Assembly (NCBI RefSeq): GCF_007828865.1
Contig: NZ_VIVK01000001.1
Coordinates: 1,054,001-1,118,000 of the forward strand
Source: Kribbella amoyensis
GTDB taxonomy: Bacteria > Actinomycetota > Actinomycetes > Propionibacteriales > Kribbellaceae
Length of the DNA stretch: 64,000 nucleotides
Reading direction: 5' to 3'
This document shows positions 16,754 through 25,891 of the stretch, one piece after another; the stretch's first letter is position 1; each line of letters begins with the position of its first letter. The translations under genes were made by a program, and so were the position numbers. The notes under the pieces are model-generated. The model was not told the DNA's origin and made no database searches. It saw only the letters and a list, made by a program, of their open reading frames with translations.

Positions 16754-16957
16754 GTGGCGGATCGGAAGTGGCGGATGACCGGGCGCCCGGGTAACGAGAA
16801 GGCGTACCTGTGGCTGATGGGGACGTGTCTGACCCTGATCGGTCTGGCCTGGTTCGTGGTCCGGCTGTTCTCCGTGCCGCTCGCGATCGGGATGAGCGCG
16901 GTCGCCGCTGTGATCCCACCGATCGCCGTCATCGTCGCGAACAACCGGCAGGACTGA
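16754..16957 (+). CDS. Small membrane protein, DUF3099-like
   Basis: A 67-residue protein with two predicted membrane helices and the closing motif PPIAVIVANNR typical of DUF3099. A GGAAGG ribosome site precedes the GTG at 16754; an ATG at 16775 is a possible alternative. DUF3099 proteins are widespread in actinomycetes and have no known function. It stands alone between the exporter and the two-component genes. Confidence 0.65.
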   Translation: MADRKWRMTGRPGNEKAYLWLMGTCLTLIGLAWFVVRLFSVPLAIGMSAVAAVIPPIAVIVANNRQD

Positions 16958-16959
16958 GC

Positions 16960-16981
16960 CTGAAGATGCGCTGAAGATGCG
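16960..16981 (+). promoter_or_regulatory. Tandem 11-bp direct repeat upstream of the response regulator
   Basis: CTGAAGATGCG occurs twice head to tail. OmpR/PhoB-family regulators bind tandem half-sites with about 11-bp period, and this pair lies 57 bp before the response-regulator ATG. A further CTGAAGAT occurs at about 19069 after the kinase gene. Autoregulation is the simplest reading. Confidence 0.45.
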
Positions 16982-17037
16982 CGCGGGGTCGTCGCCAGGT
17001 CCGTGGATCCACCGGGACGCAGTGCGAGGATGGCCCG

Positions 17038-17706
17038 ATGGCGCGGGTACTGCTGGTCGAGGACGCGGAGGCGATTCGTACCGCGGTCGGTATCGCGCTC
17101 CAGGAGGCCGGGTCCGAGGTGCTCACCCGCGCCGACGGGACGTCGTACGAGCGTGATCTGGCCGCGTTTCGTCCGGATCTGGTGCTGCTCGACGTGATGG
17201 TGCCTGGCCGGGACGGGTTCGAGCTGCTCAAGATCACGCGGGACACGTCGAACGCGGGCATCGTCCTGCTCACCGCGCGCGACGGCGTCGAGGACCGGTT
17301 GCACGGACTGCGGACCGGCGCCGACGACTACGTGGTGAAGCCGTTCGTCCTGGCCGAGCTGATCGCCCGCGTCGAGGCCGTCCTCCGCCGCCTCGGCCGG
17401 TTGCGAACCGTGCTGGAGATCGGCGACCTGGTGATCGACGCGGAGGCCGGGTCCGTGGTCCGGGCCGGGCAGCCGCTGGAGCTGACCGCGACCGAGCTCA
17501 AGCTGCTCACGTTCCTGGCCGGGCGAAAGGAGAAGGTGGTCGGCAAGGCTCAGCTCCTCGCCGCGGTGTGGGGATACGACGACTACGCCGCCAACCTGGT
17601 CGAGGTGCACGTGAGCGCCTTGCGCCGCAAGCTCGAGGCGCACGGTCCGCGGCTGCTGCACACGGTCCGCGGATCCGGCTACGTCCTCCGTCCGGGCGCC
17701 TCGTGA
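17038..17706 (+). CDS. OmpR/PhoB-family response regulator
   Basis: A 222-residue protein. The receiver domain has acidic residues VEDAE, phospho-acceptor Asp52 in LVLLDVMVPG, Thr79 and Lys101 (VVKPF). The C-terminal winged helix carries ELTATELKLLTFLAGRKEKVV and VEVHVSALRRKLE. Its stop overlaps the GTG of the histidine kinase, so the two form a coupled pair. The signal is unknown. Confidence 0.95.
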   Translation: MARVLLVEDAEAIRTAVGIALQEAGSEVLTRADGTSYERDLAAFRPDLVLLDVMVPGRDGFELLKITRDTSNAGIVLLTARDGVEDRLHGLRTGADDYVVKPFVLAELIARVEAVLRRLGRLRTVLEIGDLVIDAEAGSVVRAGQPLELTATELKLLTFLAGRKEKVVGKAQLLAAVWGYDDYAANLVEVHVSALRRKLEAHGPRLLHTVRGSGYVLRPGAS

Positions 17707-19025
17707 CCGAGTTCGGCCTGCGCACGGTCTCGCTCCGTCGCCGGGTCACGTTGACCGCGCTCGCGGTGCTGATCGTCGTCCTGCCGATCACCGGGTTCGC
17801 CGTGAAGGCCGTCTTCGACGCGCAGGCCGAGCGTAACCTCAACACGTTGCTCAACGGCCGCGCCCAACTCGCCCAGCAACTCGCCCGGCAGAACGTAGCG
17901 CCCGCCGCCCTGGTCCGCCGGATCGACGCGGACGGTGTGCGGGTGACCCTCATCCTCCGCGGCGGCCAGCAGTTCGGCGCTCCGCCGGTCGAGGCGGCCG
18001 GTGAGATCCGCCAGGTCCGGGCCACATTGCAGGCAGGCCAGCGGACCCGCGGTGCGACGTTGCTGCTGTCGGCGGACACGTCGTTGCTCGACGAGGCCAG
18101 CAGTACTCTGCGGGTCGTCCTGCTGATTTCGGGCGCGGCCGCGATCGGGATCACCGCTCTGCTGCTGGTGGCGGGGATGCGGTTCGCGCTCGAACCGCTG
18201 GACAGGATGACCGGGCTGGCTCGCTCGATCGCGGCCGGGGTCCGGGGTGGGCGGTTGCAGCCGACGCGGCACGACACCGAGCTCGGCCGGACGGCGGCCG
18301 CGTTCGACGAGATGCTCGACTCGCTAGAAGGCGCCGAACGGTCCGCGCGGAACTCGGAAGAGCGGATGCGCGAGTTCGTCGCGGACGCCGCGCACGAGCT
18401 GCGCACCCCGGTCGCCGGACTGCAGTCGGCGGCGGAAACCCTGCTCCAGTTGGGACCTGACGCGCCCGCTGAGCGTCGTGCGGACCTCGAACTGCTGCTG
18501 GTCCGCGAATCCCGCCGGGCCGGCACCCTGGTCTCCGACCTGCTCGAACTGGCCCGGATCGACGCCGGCATCGAACTGCGCCGACGCCCCGTCCACCTGC
18601 TCGAACTCGCCGAGAACCAGGCCGAGCGCCTCCGTCTGGTCGCGCCGGAGTTGACCGTGCGCACCGAGGGCGAACCGGTCCAGGTGATCGCAGATCCGGA
18701 CCGGCTCGCCCAGATCCTCGCCAACCTGCTGGACAACGCGCGGCAGGCTGGTGGGACGGATCTGCGCATCCTGGTCGGGGCGGGTGAGCGGTTCGCCGAG
18801 GTCGTGGTCGAGGACAACGGCCCCGGCGTCCCTCCGGCCGACCGGGAGCGGATCTTCCAGCGGCTGGTCCACGGTGAGCGCAGCCGCGGCTCGGGTCTCG
18901 GCCTGCCGATCGCCCGCGGATTCGCCGAAGCCCACCGCGGCCAGCTCATCTGCCTGGACCGCGCCGACAACCACCCCGGCGCCGCCTTCCGCCTCACCCT
19001 GCCCCGCACCTCCCCACCCAGCTGA
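17703..19025 (+). CDS. Sensor histidine kinase
   Basis: A 440-residue membrane kinase. Membrane helices lie at about residues 14-36 and 136-158, enclosing a roughly 100-residue extracytoplasmic sensor. A HAMP segment follows, then the HisKA box FVADAAHELRTPV (His231), N box NLLDNARQ (341-348), G1 DNGPGV (371-376) and G2 GSGLGL. The GTG at 17703 overlaps the response-regulator stop (GTGA). Confidence 0.95.
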   Translation: MTEFGLRTVSLRRRVTLTALAVLIVVLPITGFAVKAVFDAQAERNLNTLLNGRAQLAQQLARQNVAPAALVRRIDADGVRVTLILRGGQQFGAPPVEAAGEIRQVRATLQAGQRTRGATLLLSADTSLLDEASSTLRVVLLISGAAAIGITALLLVAGMRFALEPLDRMTGLARSIAAGVRGGRLQPTRHDTELGRTAAAFDEMLDSLEGAERSARNSEERMREFVADAAHELRTPVAGLQSAAETLLQLGPDAPAERRADLELLLVRESRRAGTLVSDLLELARIDAGIELRRRPVHLLELAENQAERLRLVAPELTVRTEGEPVQVIADPDRLAQILANLLDNARQAGGTDLRILVGAGERFAEVVVEDNGPGVPPADRERIFQRLVHGERSRGSGLGLPIARGFAEAHRGQLICLDRADNHPGAAFRLTLPRTSPPS

Positions 19026-19094
19026 ACTCCAACCACGGCAAGCCCCTCCGTCCCTGACCGGCACCACCGCTGAAGATCAAGCACAGCAGGGGTT

Positions 19095-20345
19095 TCAGGT
19101 CTTGATGAGGTTGTCGATCGTGCCTCGGTGACCGTCGAGGATCTGCTCTGGATCGGCGTCCAGGACGCCGCGGAGGACGCTGGCGTACACGTCGCGGAAG
19201 TCCGTGGTCGCTTTCAGGTCGCCATTGGACAGGTCGGTCAGGCTCGGCTGCTCGCCGTGGAATCCGCCTTGCACCTTCTCCCCGATGACGAACAGCGGAC
19301 CGGCCGTCCCGTGATCGGTACCGTCGCTCCCGTTGGCGTGCACGCGGCGCCCGAACTCGGAGTACACCAGCACGACGACGTTGCGCCCGCGATCGGTCTT
19401 GCGCATCCGCTGGACGAAGGGCGTCAGCGCCTTGTCCAGCTCGGTGAGCAGCCGTTGCTGGGTGCCGCGCTCGTCCGCGTGGGTGTCGAATCCGCCGAGC
19501 GACACGGAGTACGCCCGAGTCGGGACGCCGGCCTCGACCAGTCCGGCGACCAGGTCGAGCTGAGCGCCGAGCTGCGACCCACCACCGGCGGAGGCACCCT
19601 TCGTCCGCTCCTCGTCCTCGTCCTCTTCACGCTCGGCGGCATCGTGGACGGCACCGCCCAGCACGCGCACCGCGTTCTGCAGGTCGCCTACCGACTTCGC
19701 CGCAGCGGCGTGCCAGTGCTCCTCGCCCGGACTCGGCTTGCCCAGCGCGGCGAACGCCGTCCCGAGCTTTCCCTCCGGCAGCTTCAGCCCGCGGACCGGA
19801 AGGGAGGCGGCGGCGGTCGTTGCCCCGGCCAACAAAGGCGGCAACGTCGGCTCCACCGAGACGGCGCGCAGCGGATCGGCGCCGGCTGCGTCCAGCCACC
19901 GGCCGAGCCACCCGGTCGGGACCGGGGTCTTCGGAGCGCCGGTCTGCCAGATCGCCATCGATCGGAAGTGGCTCCGGTCGGGCTCTGGATACCCGACGCC
20001 GCGCACCACGGCCAGCAGGTCCTCGTCCCACAACCCCTTCAACCCCTTGAGGCCGGGACTGAGGCCGAGCCCTTCACCGAGGTCGAGCACCTCGTCGGCC
20101 TGGTACGCGAGCTCCGGCCGCGCCTTCTGGTACTCGGGGTCGCCGGCGGGGACGACGGTGTTCAGCCCGTCGTTGCCGCCGTACAGGGTGACCACGACGA
20201 GTACGGAATCCCCGCTGGGCAAGGGATCCCGCACCGCCGCGGTCATCAGGTCCGACCAGTTCACCTGGGTGGCGCCCACTGCGAGCGCACCCGCGGCGGT
20301 CACCCCGCTCATGGTCAGGAACCGGCGCCGGGTCAGGTTGTCCAT
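19095..20345 (-). CDS. DUF1501 domain protein, Tat-exported
   Basis: A 416-residue protein with a twin-arginine leader (TRRRFLTMSG, then an Ala-rich hydrophobic stretch). The mature part has VVVTLYGGNDGLNTVVP, typical of DUF1501, a branch of the alkaline-phosphatase/sulfatase-like fold, and HGTAGPLFVIG near the C terminus. It is translated just after a DUF1800 gene, the standard pairing for the two families. The biochemical role is unknown. Confidence 0.9.
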   Translation of the reverse strand: MDNLTRRRFLTMSGVTAAGALAVGATQVNWSDLMTAAVRDPLPSGDSVLVVVTLYGGNDGLNTVVPAGDPEYQKARPELAYQADEVLDLGEGLGLSPGLKGLKGLWDEDLLAVVRGVGYPEPDRSHFRSMAIWQTGAPKTPVPTGWLGRWLDAAGADPLRAVSVEPTLPPLLAGATTAAASLPVRGLKLPEGKLGTAFAALGKPSPGEEHWHAAAAKSVGDLQNAVRVLGGAVHDAAEREEDEDEERTKGASAGGGSQLGAQLDLVAGLVEAGVPTRAYSVSLGGFDTHADERGTQQRLLTELDKALTPFVQRMRKTDRGRNVVVLVYSEFGRRVHANGSDGTDHGTAGPLFVIGEKVQGGFHGEQPSLTDLSNGDLKATTDFRDVYASVLRGVLDADPEQILDGHRGTIDNLIKT

Positions 20346-20354
20346 CGGTCCTCC

Positions 20355-21635
20355 TCAACCGCTCACGACGTACTCGGGGGCGCAGGCCGCGATCGCGGTC
20401 AGCTGCGCGGGATCGCTCAGGCCGGTGAACGCGGACCTGGTCCGGTCCGACCATCCGTCCACCCCGAGCACGGTCTGGACGGCGGCCGCCTTGTCCTTCG
20501 CGTCCTCGATCGCGGCCAGGTCGGCCTTCCTGGCCAGCAGTTGCGCAACCTGCAGGCGGGCCACGCCGGCCGAGGTGGTCAGCCAGCTCGCGCCGGCCGG
20601 CCAGCCACCCACACTCGGTGGCCGGAACGGCACCTGGCCCAGTCCGCGCAGCCCCGCGATCAGCCGGACCCGTGTCTTCTCGTCGAGCCGTGCCGGCTGG
20701 ATCTTCAGCGCGCGCAGGAGCCCGACAGCCCACTCCACCGGCTGCTTCACCAAGGCGGACGCGCTGTCGGTGAAGGCAGGCTCGGCCACCATCGCCCGCA
20801 GGACGGCGCGCACATCGCGCTCGGCTCCGTACGTTGCGACCAGGCGGCGCAGTGTCTCCGCTGACGGTGGAGTCGGCGAGACCAGCCGGAACCACAGCCG
20901 CCCGATCACGAACGGCGCGGACGCGGACTGCGCGAGCGCCTGACCGACGAACCCGTGCGCGTCGAAGGCACCGGCCTTCCCGAACAACGTCTTGGTCTCC
21001 GCGTCGTACCGCGCCTTGACGAACCGCGCCTCGGCCGCGTCCCGGCGGACCACCCAGCCGGTCAGGCAGCGGGCGCCCTGGAACACGTCGACCTCGGTGT
21101 AGTGGCCGATGCCGAGCGTGAACAGCTCGAGGAACTCGCGGGCGAGGTTCTCGTTCGGGGAGCCTTTGCGGTTGTCGTTGCCGTCGAGCCAGCGGATCAT
21201 CGCCGGATCGACCACCACGGCCTGGGCCAGGTCGCCGAACTTCCCGAGCGCGTGCGTGCGGAACGTCTCGTTCTGCCGCCACATCAGCTGGGCGCTGCGG
21301 ACCTTCTGGCCGCTGGTGGCGAAGTGCCCGTGCCAGAACCAGGTCAGCCGCTCGGTCGCGGACTGGCCGGTCACCATCCGGTCCAGCCACCAGGCGGTGA
21401 GCCGCAACTCCTGCGCGGCCCGCTGCTTGGCGGCGGCCTTCTTGCCGGCCTGGTCGTCCTTCTTCGGCTGCTCGGGTGGTGTCAGGCCAGGTGGCGGCGG
21501 AACCTTCGGATCCGCCCCGGTGAGCAGTCGCTCGACCGTGGTGTCGAACCCCTGGTCCGCCGCGCCCGCGACCGGCCCGAAGCCGAGCCGGTCGTGCAGG
21601 CGCCGGACGGCGGCACGTTCGCTGATCTCACCCAT
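20355..21635 (-). CDS. DUF1800 domain protein
   Basis: A 426-residue protein. The segments RLTWFWHGHFATS, NENLAREFLELFTLGIGHYTE and DVFQGARCLTGWVV are signatures of DUF1800. The ATG at 21635 was preferred over an upstream extension of 26 residues because GEISERAAVRRLHDRLGFGP is the normal family N terminus. It ends 9 bp before the DUF1501 gene, so they form a two-gene operon. The Lys/Ala-rich insertion near residues 68-90 is a linker. Confidence 0.9.
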   Translation of the reverse strand: MGEISERAAVRRLHDRLGFGPVAGAADQGFDTTVERLLTGADPKVPPPPGLTPPEQPKKDDQAGKKAAAKQRAAQELRLTAWWLDRMVTGQSATERLTWFWHGHFATSGQKVRSAQLMWRQNETFRTHALGKFGDLAQAVVVDPAMIRWLDGNDNRKGSPNENLAREFLELFTLGIGHYTEVDVFQGARCLTGWVVRRDAAEARFVKARYDAETKTLFGKAGAFDAHGFVGQALAQSASAPFVIGRLWFRLVSPTPPSAETLRRLVATYGAERDVRAVLRAMVAEPAFTDSASALVKQPVEWAVGLLRALKIQPARLDEKTRVRLIAGLRGLGQVPFRPPSVGGWPAGASWLTTSAGVARLQVAQLLARKADLAAIEDAKDKAAAVQTVLGVDGWSDRTRSAFTGLSDPAQLTAIAACAPEYVVSG

Positions 21636-21737
21636 GCCCCGATCCTGACCAGTCCCGGCCCAGGAGCCCAGCAGAATCGACCCTTCTTCAGCCAACCCAC
21701 AGGAAGCCGCCACGGACCAGCGAGGCGGAGCGCCCGC

Positions 21738-22700
21738 TTACTCGAGCAGCGCCTGCAAACAGTCTCGCGCCGCAGCCCGCCGAGCAGCTTGCCACTCGGC
21801 GCTCTTCTGCCAGTAGTAGTGGGTCTCCGTCTCAGGAGCCAGCGCAGCGATGTCGAACATGGTCAGCGCCAGGTGTACCTGGTCCCAGGTCGGCAGCGGC
21901 GCCGATCTGTGGTCCGCGTACGCCGTCCAGAGATACCGGCGAAGCTCGCCGTAGGAGCGTTCGGCGGCCCAGCTCGCGCTGTCCCATTGGCTGCACGTGA
22001 AGTCGACCAGTGGAGACAGCACACCTCCGAACCCCCAGTCGAGAATCCCGGTCAGGGTGCCGGATTCGTCGAGCAGCAGATGGTTCTCGTAGAGGTCGCC
22101 GTGGGCAAGGACCGGGTCCATCGCGTCGACAGCTTCGAGGGCATCGAGCAGCGTCGTTCGCGCCGCCGGACCGATGGACGGAGCAGCTGACTTGACGAGT
22201 TGCTCGGCACCGCCCAGCTCGCGCAGAGGGGTGTAGCAATCGCCCGCTGTCGGGGGCGCCATCGGCGGCTCCGACCAGGCGTTCGCCCAGAGCGGCCGCG
22301 GGACTCGCTCGAGACTGAGGTCGTGGCAGGCCGCCAGCGCCGCGCCGAGCTGGCGCGCCAGTACTCGCAGGTGTTCGGACGACAGGTCACCGGGCGTAGA
22401 ACCCGGGAGCCGGGTCACGGCGAAGAACGGATACGGCGAGATCGCCGGTTCGTTCCACCGTCCGAGCAGCTTGGGGACGGTCGGGTGGTCGCTGGTCGCG
22501 TAGACGTCGCATTCGCGCTCGAGCTGCGTGACGATCGTGTGGTTGCGGGGGAACAGGAAGGCGCGGTCGCCGGCGAGGAGAACATGCTTCGTGGAGCCGT
22601 CGAATCGAGGCTCGATCGGCCCGTCCACCTCGCAGATCTCCCTGAACCGCTTGAGTTGCGGCGCGACGAGGACGGCGGCGACGGCCTGTTCGTCATCCAT
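21738..22700 (-). CDS. Aminoglycoside phosphotransferase (APH)-family kinase
   Basis: A 320-residue protein with the APH catalytic loop VLAHGDLYENHLLLD (Asp202) and the metal-binding GILDWGFGG (Asp221). A glycine/lysine-containing N lobe is present but divergent. Such proteins phosphorylate small hydroxylated molecules; an antibiotic target cannot be assumed. It stands alone on the minus strand. Confidence 0.85.
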   Translation of the reverse strand: MDDEQAVAAVLVAPQLKRFREICEVDGPIEPRFDGSTKHVLLAGDRAFLFPRNHTIVTQLERECDVYATSDHPTVPKLLGRWNEPAISPYPFFAVTRLPGSTPGDLSSEHLRVLARQLGAALAACHDLSLERVPRPLWANAWSEPPMAPPTAGDCYTPLRELGGAEQLVKSAAPSIGPAARTTLLDALEAVDAMDPVLAHGDLYENHLLLDESGTLTGILDWGFGGVLSPLVDFTCSQWDSASWAAERSYGELRRYLWTAYADHRSAPLPTWDQVHLALTMFDIAALAPETETHYYWQKSAEWQAARRAAARDCLQALLE

Positions 22701-22979
22701 GGCGAGCCACCGACAGCCACGCTCCAGGCGGGAGTACGGGCAACTGTCGCCTCCTCTCGACTGCGGTCCACCATGTCGGCGTCGGCTCCGAGCACTTGGC
22801 CGCGTCCCTCAGAGGCGACCAGTATGTCAGTCGACCCGCTCCGGAGGGACTCACGCTGAGTCGATCCTGGTAGTTGCCTCTAGCTACGACGTGTCGATTC
22901 TGCGGCCTCGGCTGCTCACAGGATGGGACGCGTGAGTCACTGCTGGGGCTGCCGTCTGCGGTGCCGTAGGGTTCGGGTC
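22701..22979. other. Divergent intergenic region without a visible gene
   Basis: 279 bp separate the APH-family gene and a membrane-protein gene transcribed away from each other. Frames here are short and lack ribosome sites. It must hold both promoters, but no convincing -35/-10 pair or palindrome stands out. Confidence 0.5.
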
Positions 22980-23567
22980 GTGCCTGACACCGACCTGCTC
23001 GTCCTGCGGCCGGCTGCGGGCCCGCGCCGCAAGGTCTTCCTGATCGCCGCCATCGTCGCCGTCGCCCTCTTGATCGGCGGCGTCAACGCCGGCGGCAGGC
23101 CCGCCCTGATCACCTCCATCGGCCTCGCCCTGCTACTGGCCGCCACCCTCGCCGTCTACCTGCGGCGCTCCCGGATCGTCGTCACCCCGGCCGAGATCTC
23201 GGCGCGCGGGCTGACCTTCCACCACCGTCGCGACCGCGCCCTCGCAGCCTCGGTGATCCGGGCTACGGTGGTCCATCCCGGCGCTTCCGCCGAGACCATC
23301 GTCGTCCTCGGCGCCGGCGGACACGCCCTGCTGACGATCAACGGCGCCCTCTACTCGCCCACCGATCTCGACCGGCTGGTCTTCCACCTCGGACTGCCCA
23401 TCGGCGGGCCGGGCCGGCCGATCACCACGACACAGCTGGCCCGCGAGCAGCCAGGCTCCGTGGGCTGGGCCGGGCGGCACCCGATCGCCTTCACGCTCCT
23501 CTGCGCCCTCGGCTTCGCTGTCGCCGCGGTGGTTCTCGGAGCCGTGATCGCGGCCCTGACGGGCTGA
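22980..23567 (+). CDS. Membrane protein of unknown function
   Basis: A 195-residue protein. Two hydrophobic helices (about residues 20-60) are followed by a beta-rich cytoplasmic segment beginning RRSRIVVTPAEISARGLTFHHRRDRAL, which resembles a bacterial PH-like module, and one C-terminal helix. The GTG at 22980 was chosen because the longer frame starting at 22923 begins with a Cys/Arg-rich stretch. I do not recognise a specific family. Confidence 0.65.
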   Translation: MPDTDLLVLRPAAGPRRKVFLIAAIVAVALLIGGVNAGGRPALITSIGLALLLAATLAVYLRRSRIVVTPAEISARGLTFHHRRDRALAASVIRATVVHPGASAETIVVLGAGGHALLTINGALYSPTDLDRLVFHLGLPIGGPGRPITTTQLAREQPGSVGWAGRHPIAFTLLCALGFAVAAVVLGAVIAALTG

Positions 23568-23626
23568 CCCGCCTCGCCCCAGAGTGGACGAGCCGGAGGT
23601 GCAGCGCCCGAGCTGCCGGCCTGAGG

Positions 23627-24082
23627 TCAGACCGTCGCGGGCAGTGAGAGGCGGGCGAGCGCGTCCACCAGCGGCGCCAGCTCGGGGAGTTCGGCGGCCC
23701 TTTCCAGGGCGGACGTCAGGACCGCGTCGTGGGTCGGCTGGGCCTCGTCGAGCAGGTCGCGACCGGCCTTGGTGACCTCTGTGTAGATGCCGCGCCGGTC
23801 GTCCGGGCACAGGTACCGTTCGAGCAGTTTGCGGTCCTCCAGCCGGTTCACCAGCCGGGTGGTCGCGGACTGGCTGAGCACCACCGCGTTGGAGAGCTGG
23901 TTCATCCGCAGGTGGTAGTCGTCCTGGCGGGCCAGCACGTCGAGCACGCTGTACTCACTGACCGACAGGCCGTGATTCTTCTGCAGCGACCGCTCCAGCT
24001 CGTCCTCGATCCGGGCATGCAGAGCGGCCAGGGTGCGCCAGCCCTGGGCGCGGGCCTCGGCGGCGTCGTCCGGTAGTCCCAC
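23627..24082 (-). CDS. MarR-family transcriptional regulator
   Basis: A 151-residue winged-helix protein. The recognition region MNQLSNAVVLSQSATTRLVNRLEDRKLLERYLCPDDRRGIYTEVT is diagnostic, including the DDRRG wing. The target is unknown. It is transcribed from a promoter shared with or just beyond the secreted TIM-barrel gene; upstream (about 24110-24135) the sequence TATCGCGCACGCGGGTA is weakly palindromic and could be an autoregulatory site. Confidence 0.92.
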   Translation of the reverse strand: MGLPDDAAEARAQGWRTLAALHARIEDELERSLQKNHGLSVSEYSVLDVLARQDDYHLRMNQLSNAVVLSQSATTRLVNRLEDRKLLERYLCPDDRRGIYTEVTKAGRDLLDEAQPTHDAVLTSALERAAELPELAPLVDALARLSLPATV

Positions 24083-24187
24083 AGCTCCTCCTGCGTAGTC
24101 CGCGCCTGCAACTATCGCGCACGCGGGTAATCACCAGGGTACCTTCAGGGACCCGAAACGCCATCCCCCACCGAGGCCCGGCCGGAT

Positions 24188-25330
24188 TCACCTGGTCCGA
24201 TAGGTCTCGGCCACGGCGTGGAATGACTTCTTCGGCTCCCAACGGTACGGCGAGGCCGGGTCCCAGCTGTCCTTCCGGATCACCTTGCACAGCCCGTACC
24301 CCGCGATGTCCTCGTCGTGCTTGGGATCGCGGAGGCGGTGCGGGGCGTCGGGCGAGATGAACGTGTACGGCGACGCACCCAGGAAGCCCTCCTCCCGGAA
24401 CACCGTGAGCATGGTCCGCAGGTGGTCCGCCTGAGCCTGCTCGTCGCGGACGAAGCCGTCCTTGATCTCCGGCGGATCGACGGTGTAGTCGACGATGTCC
24501 CAGCCCATCCCGCCCGCCTCGGGCGCCCCGGTGAACGTGCAGCAGCCGAACTCCAGGATCAGGATCGGCTTGCCCCAGCGCCGGAACCGGGCCAGTTCGG
24601 CGGTGTGCCCGGCGCGGTCCTCGTGGTACGAGTAGTAGTCCAGCCCGACCAGGTCGAACAGGGACCAGTCGATCTGCTCGAGGTCCGACGCGGCACCGTA
24701 CGTGATCCGGCCATGGAAGTTGCTCCGAGCAACGGCCACCGCGCGCGCCGTGAACGCGCGTAGCTTGCGTTGCAGCTCGGCCATGTCGGGGTTGCCGGTG
24801 GTGAGGTACTCGACCCGTTCGAAGAAGTTCGCGCCCGGCACGATCCCCGGGGTGAACAGCATGAACTCGCACCCGATCACCAGGATCACCTCGGGCCCGT
24901 ACCGGCAGCGCAGCCGCTCGGCCTCGCGGGCGGTCCGGGCGAGCTTGGCCAGCGCGTCCTCCTGCGGCTCGTCGAAGGACCGCGGCTGGATCGACACCTT
25001 CAGGCCGAGCCGGAGCGCGTCGGTCGCGGTGTCGGTGAGCCGTTCGACGTCGCTGCCGTAGATGCTCACCCAGTTCGCGTGCAGGCGGTCGCGGATCGCG
25101 CGCAGCTCGCCGCGGACCAGGTCGCGCTCCCACAGCACCCGGCTCTCGTCACCGATGAAGCCGGTCCCGGTGTCGTAGGCGACGCCCTGGAACTCCAGTC
25201 TCCGCCGAGGCGCCGAGCTCGGTCCGTTCGTCGTGGTCGCGCTCGCCGGGAGGGCGGTGCCGGCGGCGGCCAGCACTCCCAGGACGGCGGCTCGGTGCAT
25301 GAACTGGGCTCGGTTCAGCTGTCTGGTCAT
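24188..25330 (-). CDS. Secreted glycoside-hydrolase-like TIM-barrel protein
   Basis: A 380-residue protein with a clear signal peptide (HRAAVLGVLAAAGTALPASA). The mature sequence starts FQGVAYDTGTGF, has NWVSIYGSDVERL, and carries two likely acidic catalytic positions, VIGCEFMLF and LILEFGCCTF, in the spacing of clan-A glycoside hydrolases. Close relatives in actinomycetes have often been labelled abortive-infection proteins without evidence that I know of. The ATG at 25330 is chosen because upstream sequence belongs to an intergenic repeat. Confidence 0.7.
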   Translation of the reverse strand: MTRQLNRAQFMHRAAVLGVLAAAGTALPASATTTNGPSSAPRRRLEFQGVAYDTGTGFIGDESRVLWERDLVRGELRAIRDRLHANWVSIYGSDVERLTDTATDALRLGLKVSIQPRSFDEPQEDALAKLARTAREAERLRCRYGPEVILVIGCEFMLFTPGIVPGANFFERVEYLTTGNPDMAELQRKLRAFTARAVAVARSNFHGRITYGAASDLEQIDWSLFDLVGLDYYSYHEDRAGHTAELARFRRWGKPILILEFGCCTFTGAPEAGGMGWDIVDYTVDPPEIKDGFVRDEQAQADHLRTMLTVFREEGFLGASPYTFISPDAPHRLRDPKHDEDIAGYGLCKVIRKDSWDPASPYRWEPKKSFHAVAETYRTR

Positions 25331-25420
25331 GGCCCCGAGTCTTCGCGGCCGGGGCGCGGAGTACGTCCGTCCGAGGTCGCCGGTCCGCCGACTTTGGTCG
25401 CCCGTCGTCCTTGACCCCGT

Positions 25421-25860
25421 CCTCGTGCACCAACCAGCCACGCCCTGTCCTCTCTGTGCACTCATCAGCCACCGTTCGCCTCGGCAAACGGCCACCCCGT
25501 GCACAAAGCCGCGCGGCGGCAGCACCAACGCGCGGGGCGCCAGCGCGGACCCGCCCCGCGCATCGCCCCCCTCCCAGCCAGCCGCACCTCGTGCACCAAC
25601 CAGCCACGCTCTGTCCTCTCTGTGCACTCATCAGCCACCGTTCGCCTCGGCAAACGGCCACCCCGTGCACAAAGCCGCGCGGCGGCAGCACCAACGCGCG
25701 GGGCGGCGGCGCGGACCCGCCCCGCGCATCGCCCCCTCCCAGCCAGCCGCACCTTGGGCACCCACCAGCCACGCCCCGCGTTCCTTGTGCATCAACCAGC
25801 CGCCGCCGACCCGGACAAACGGCTGCCCCGCGCACAAGGTGGGGCGGGCGCTCGTGGGCA
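25421..25860 (+). repeat. Three tandem copies of a ~165-bp intergenic repeat
   Basis: Copies begin at 25421, 25587 and 25752. Each opens with CTCGTGCACCAACCAGCCAC or a close variant, contains a second GTGCA(C/T) element, a hairpin-forming CCGTTCGCC/GGCAAACGG pair, then CCGTGCACAAAG or CGCGCACAAGG and a GC-rich tail. The first two are nearly identical; the third is diverged and shorter. The layout matches the 7.3-8.2 kb repeats. No coding role is apparent. Confidence 0.75.
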
Positions 25861-25891
25861 GGTGACGTGGGGTGTGGGTTCCGGTGAGGTG

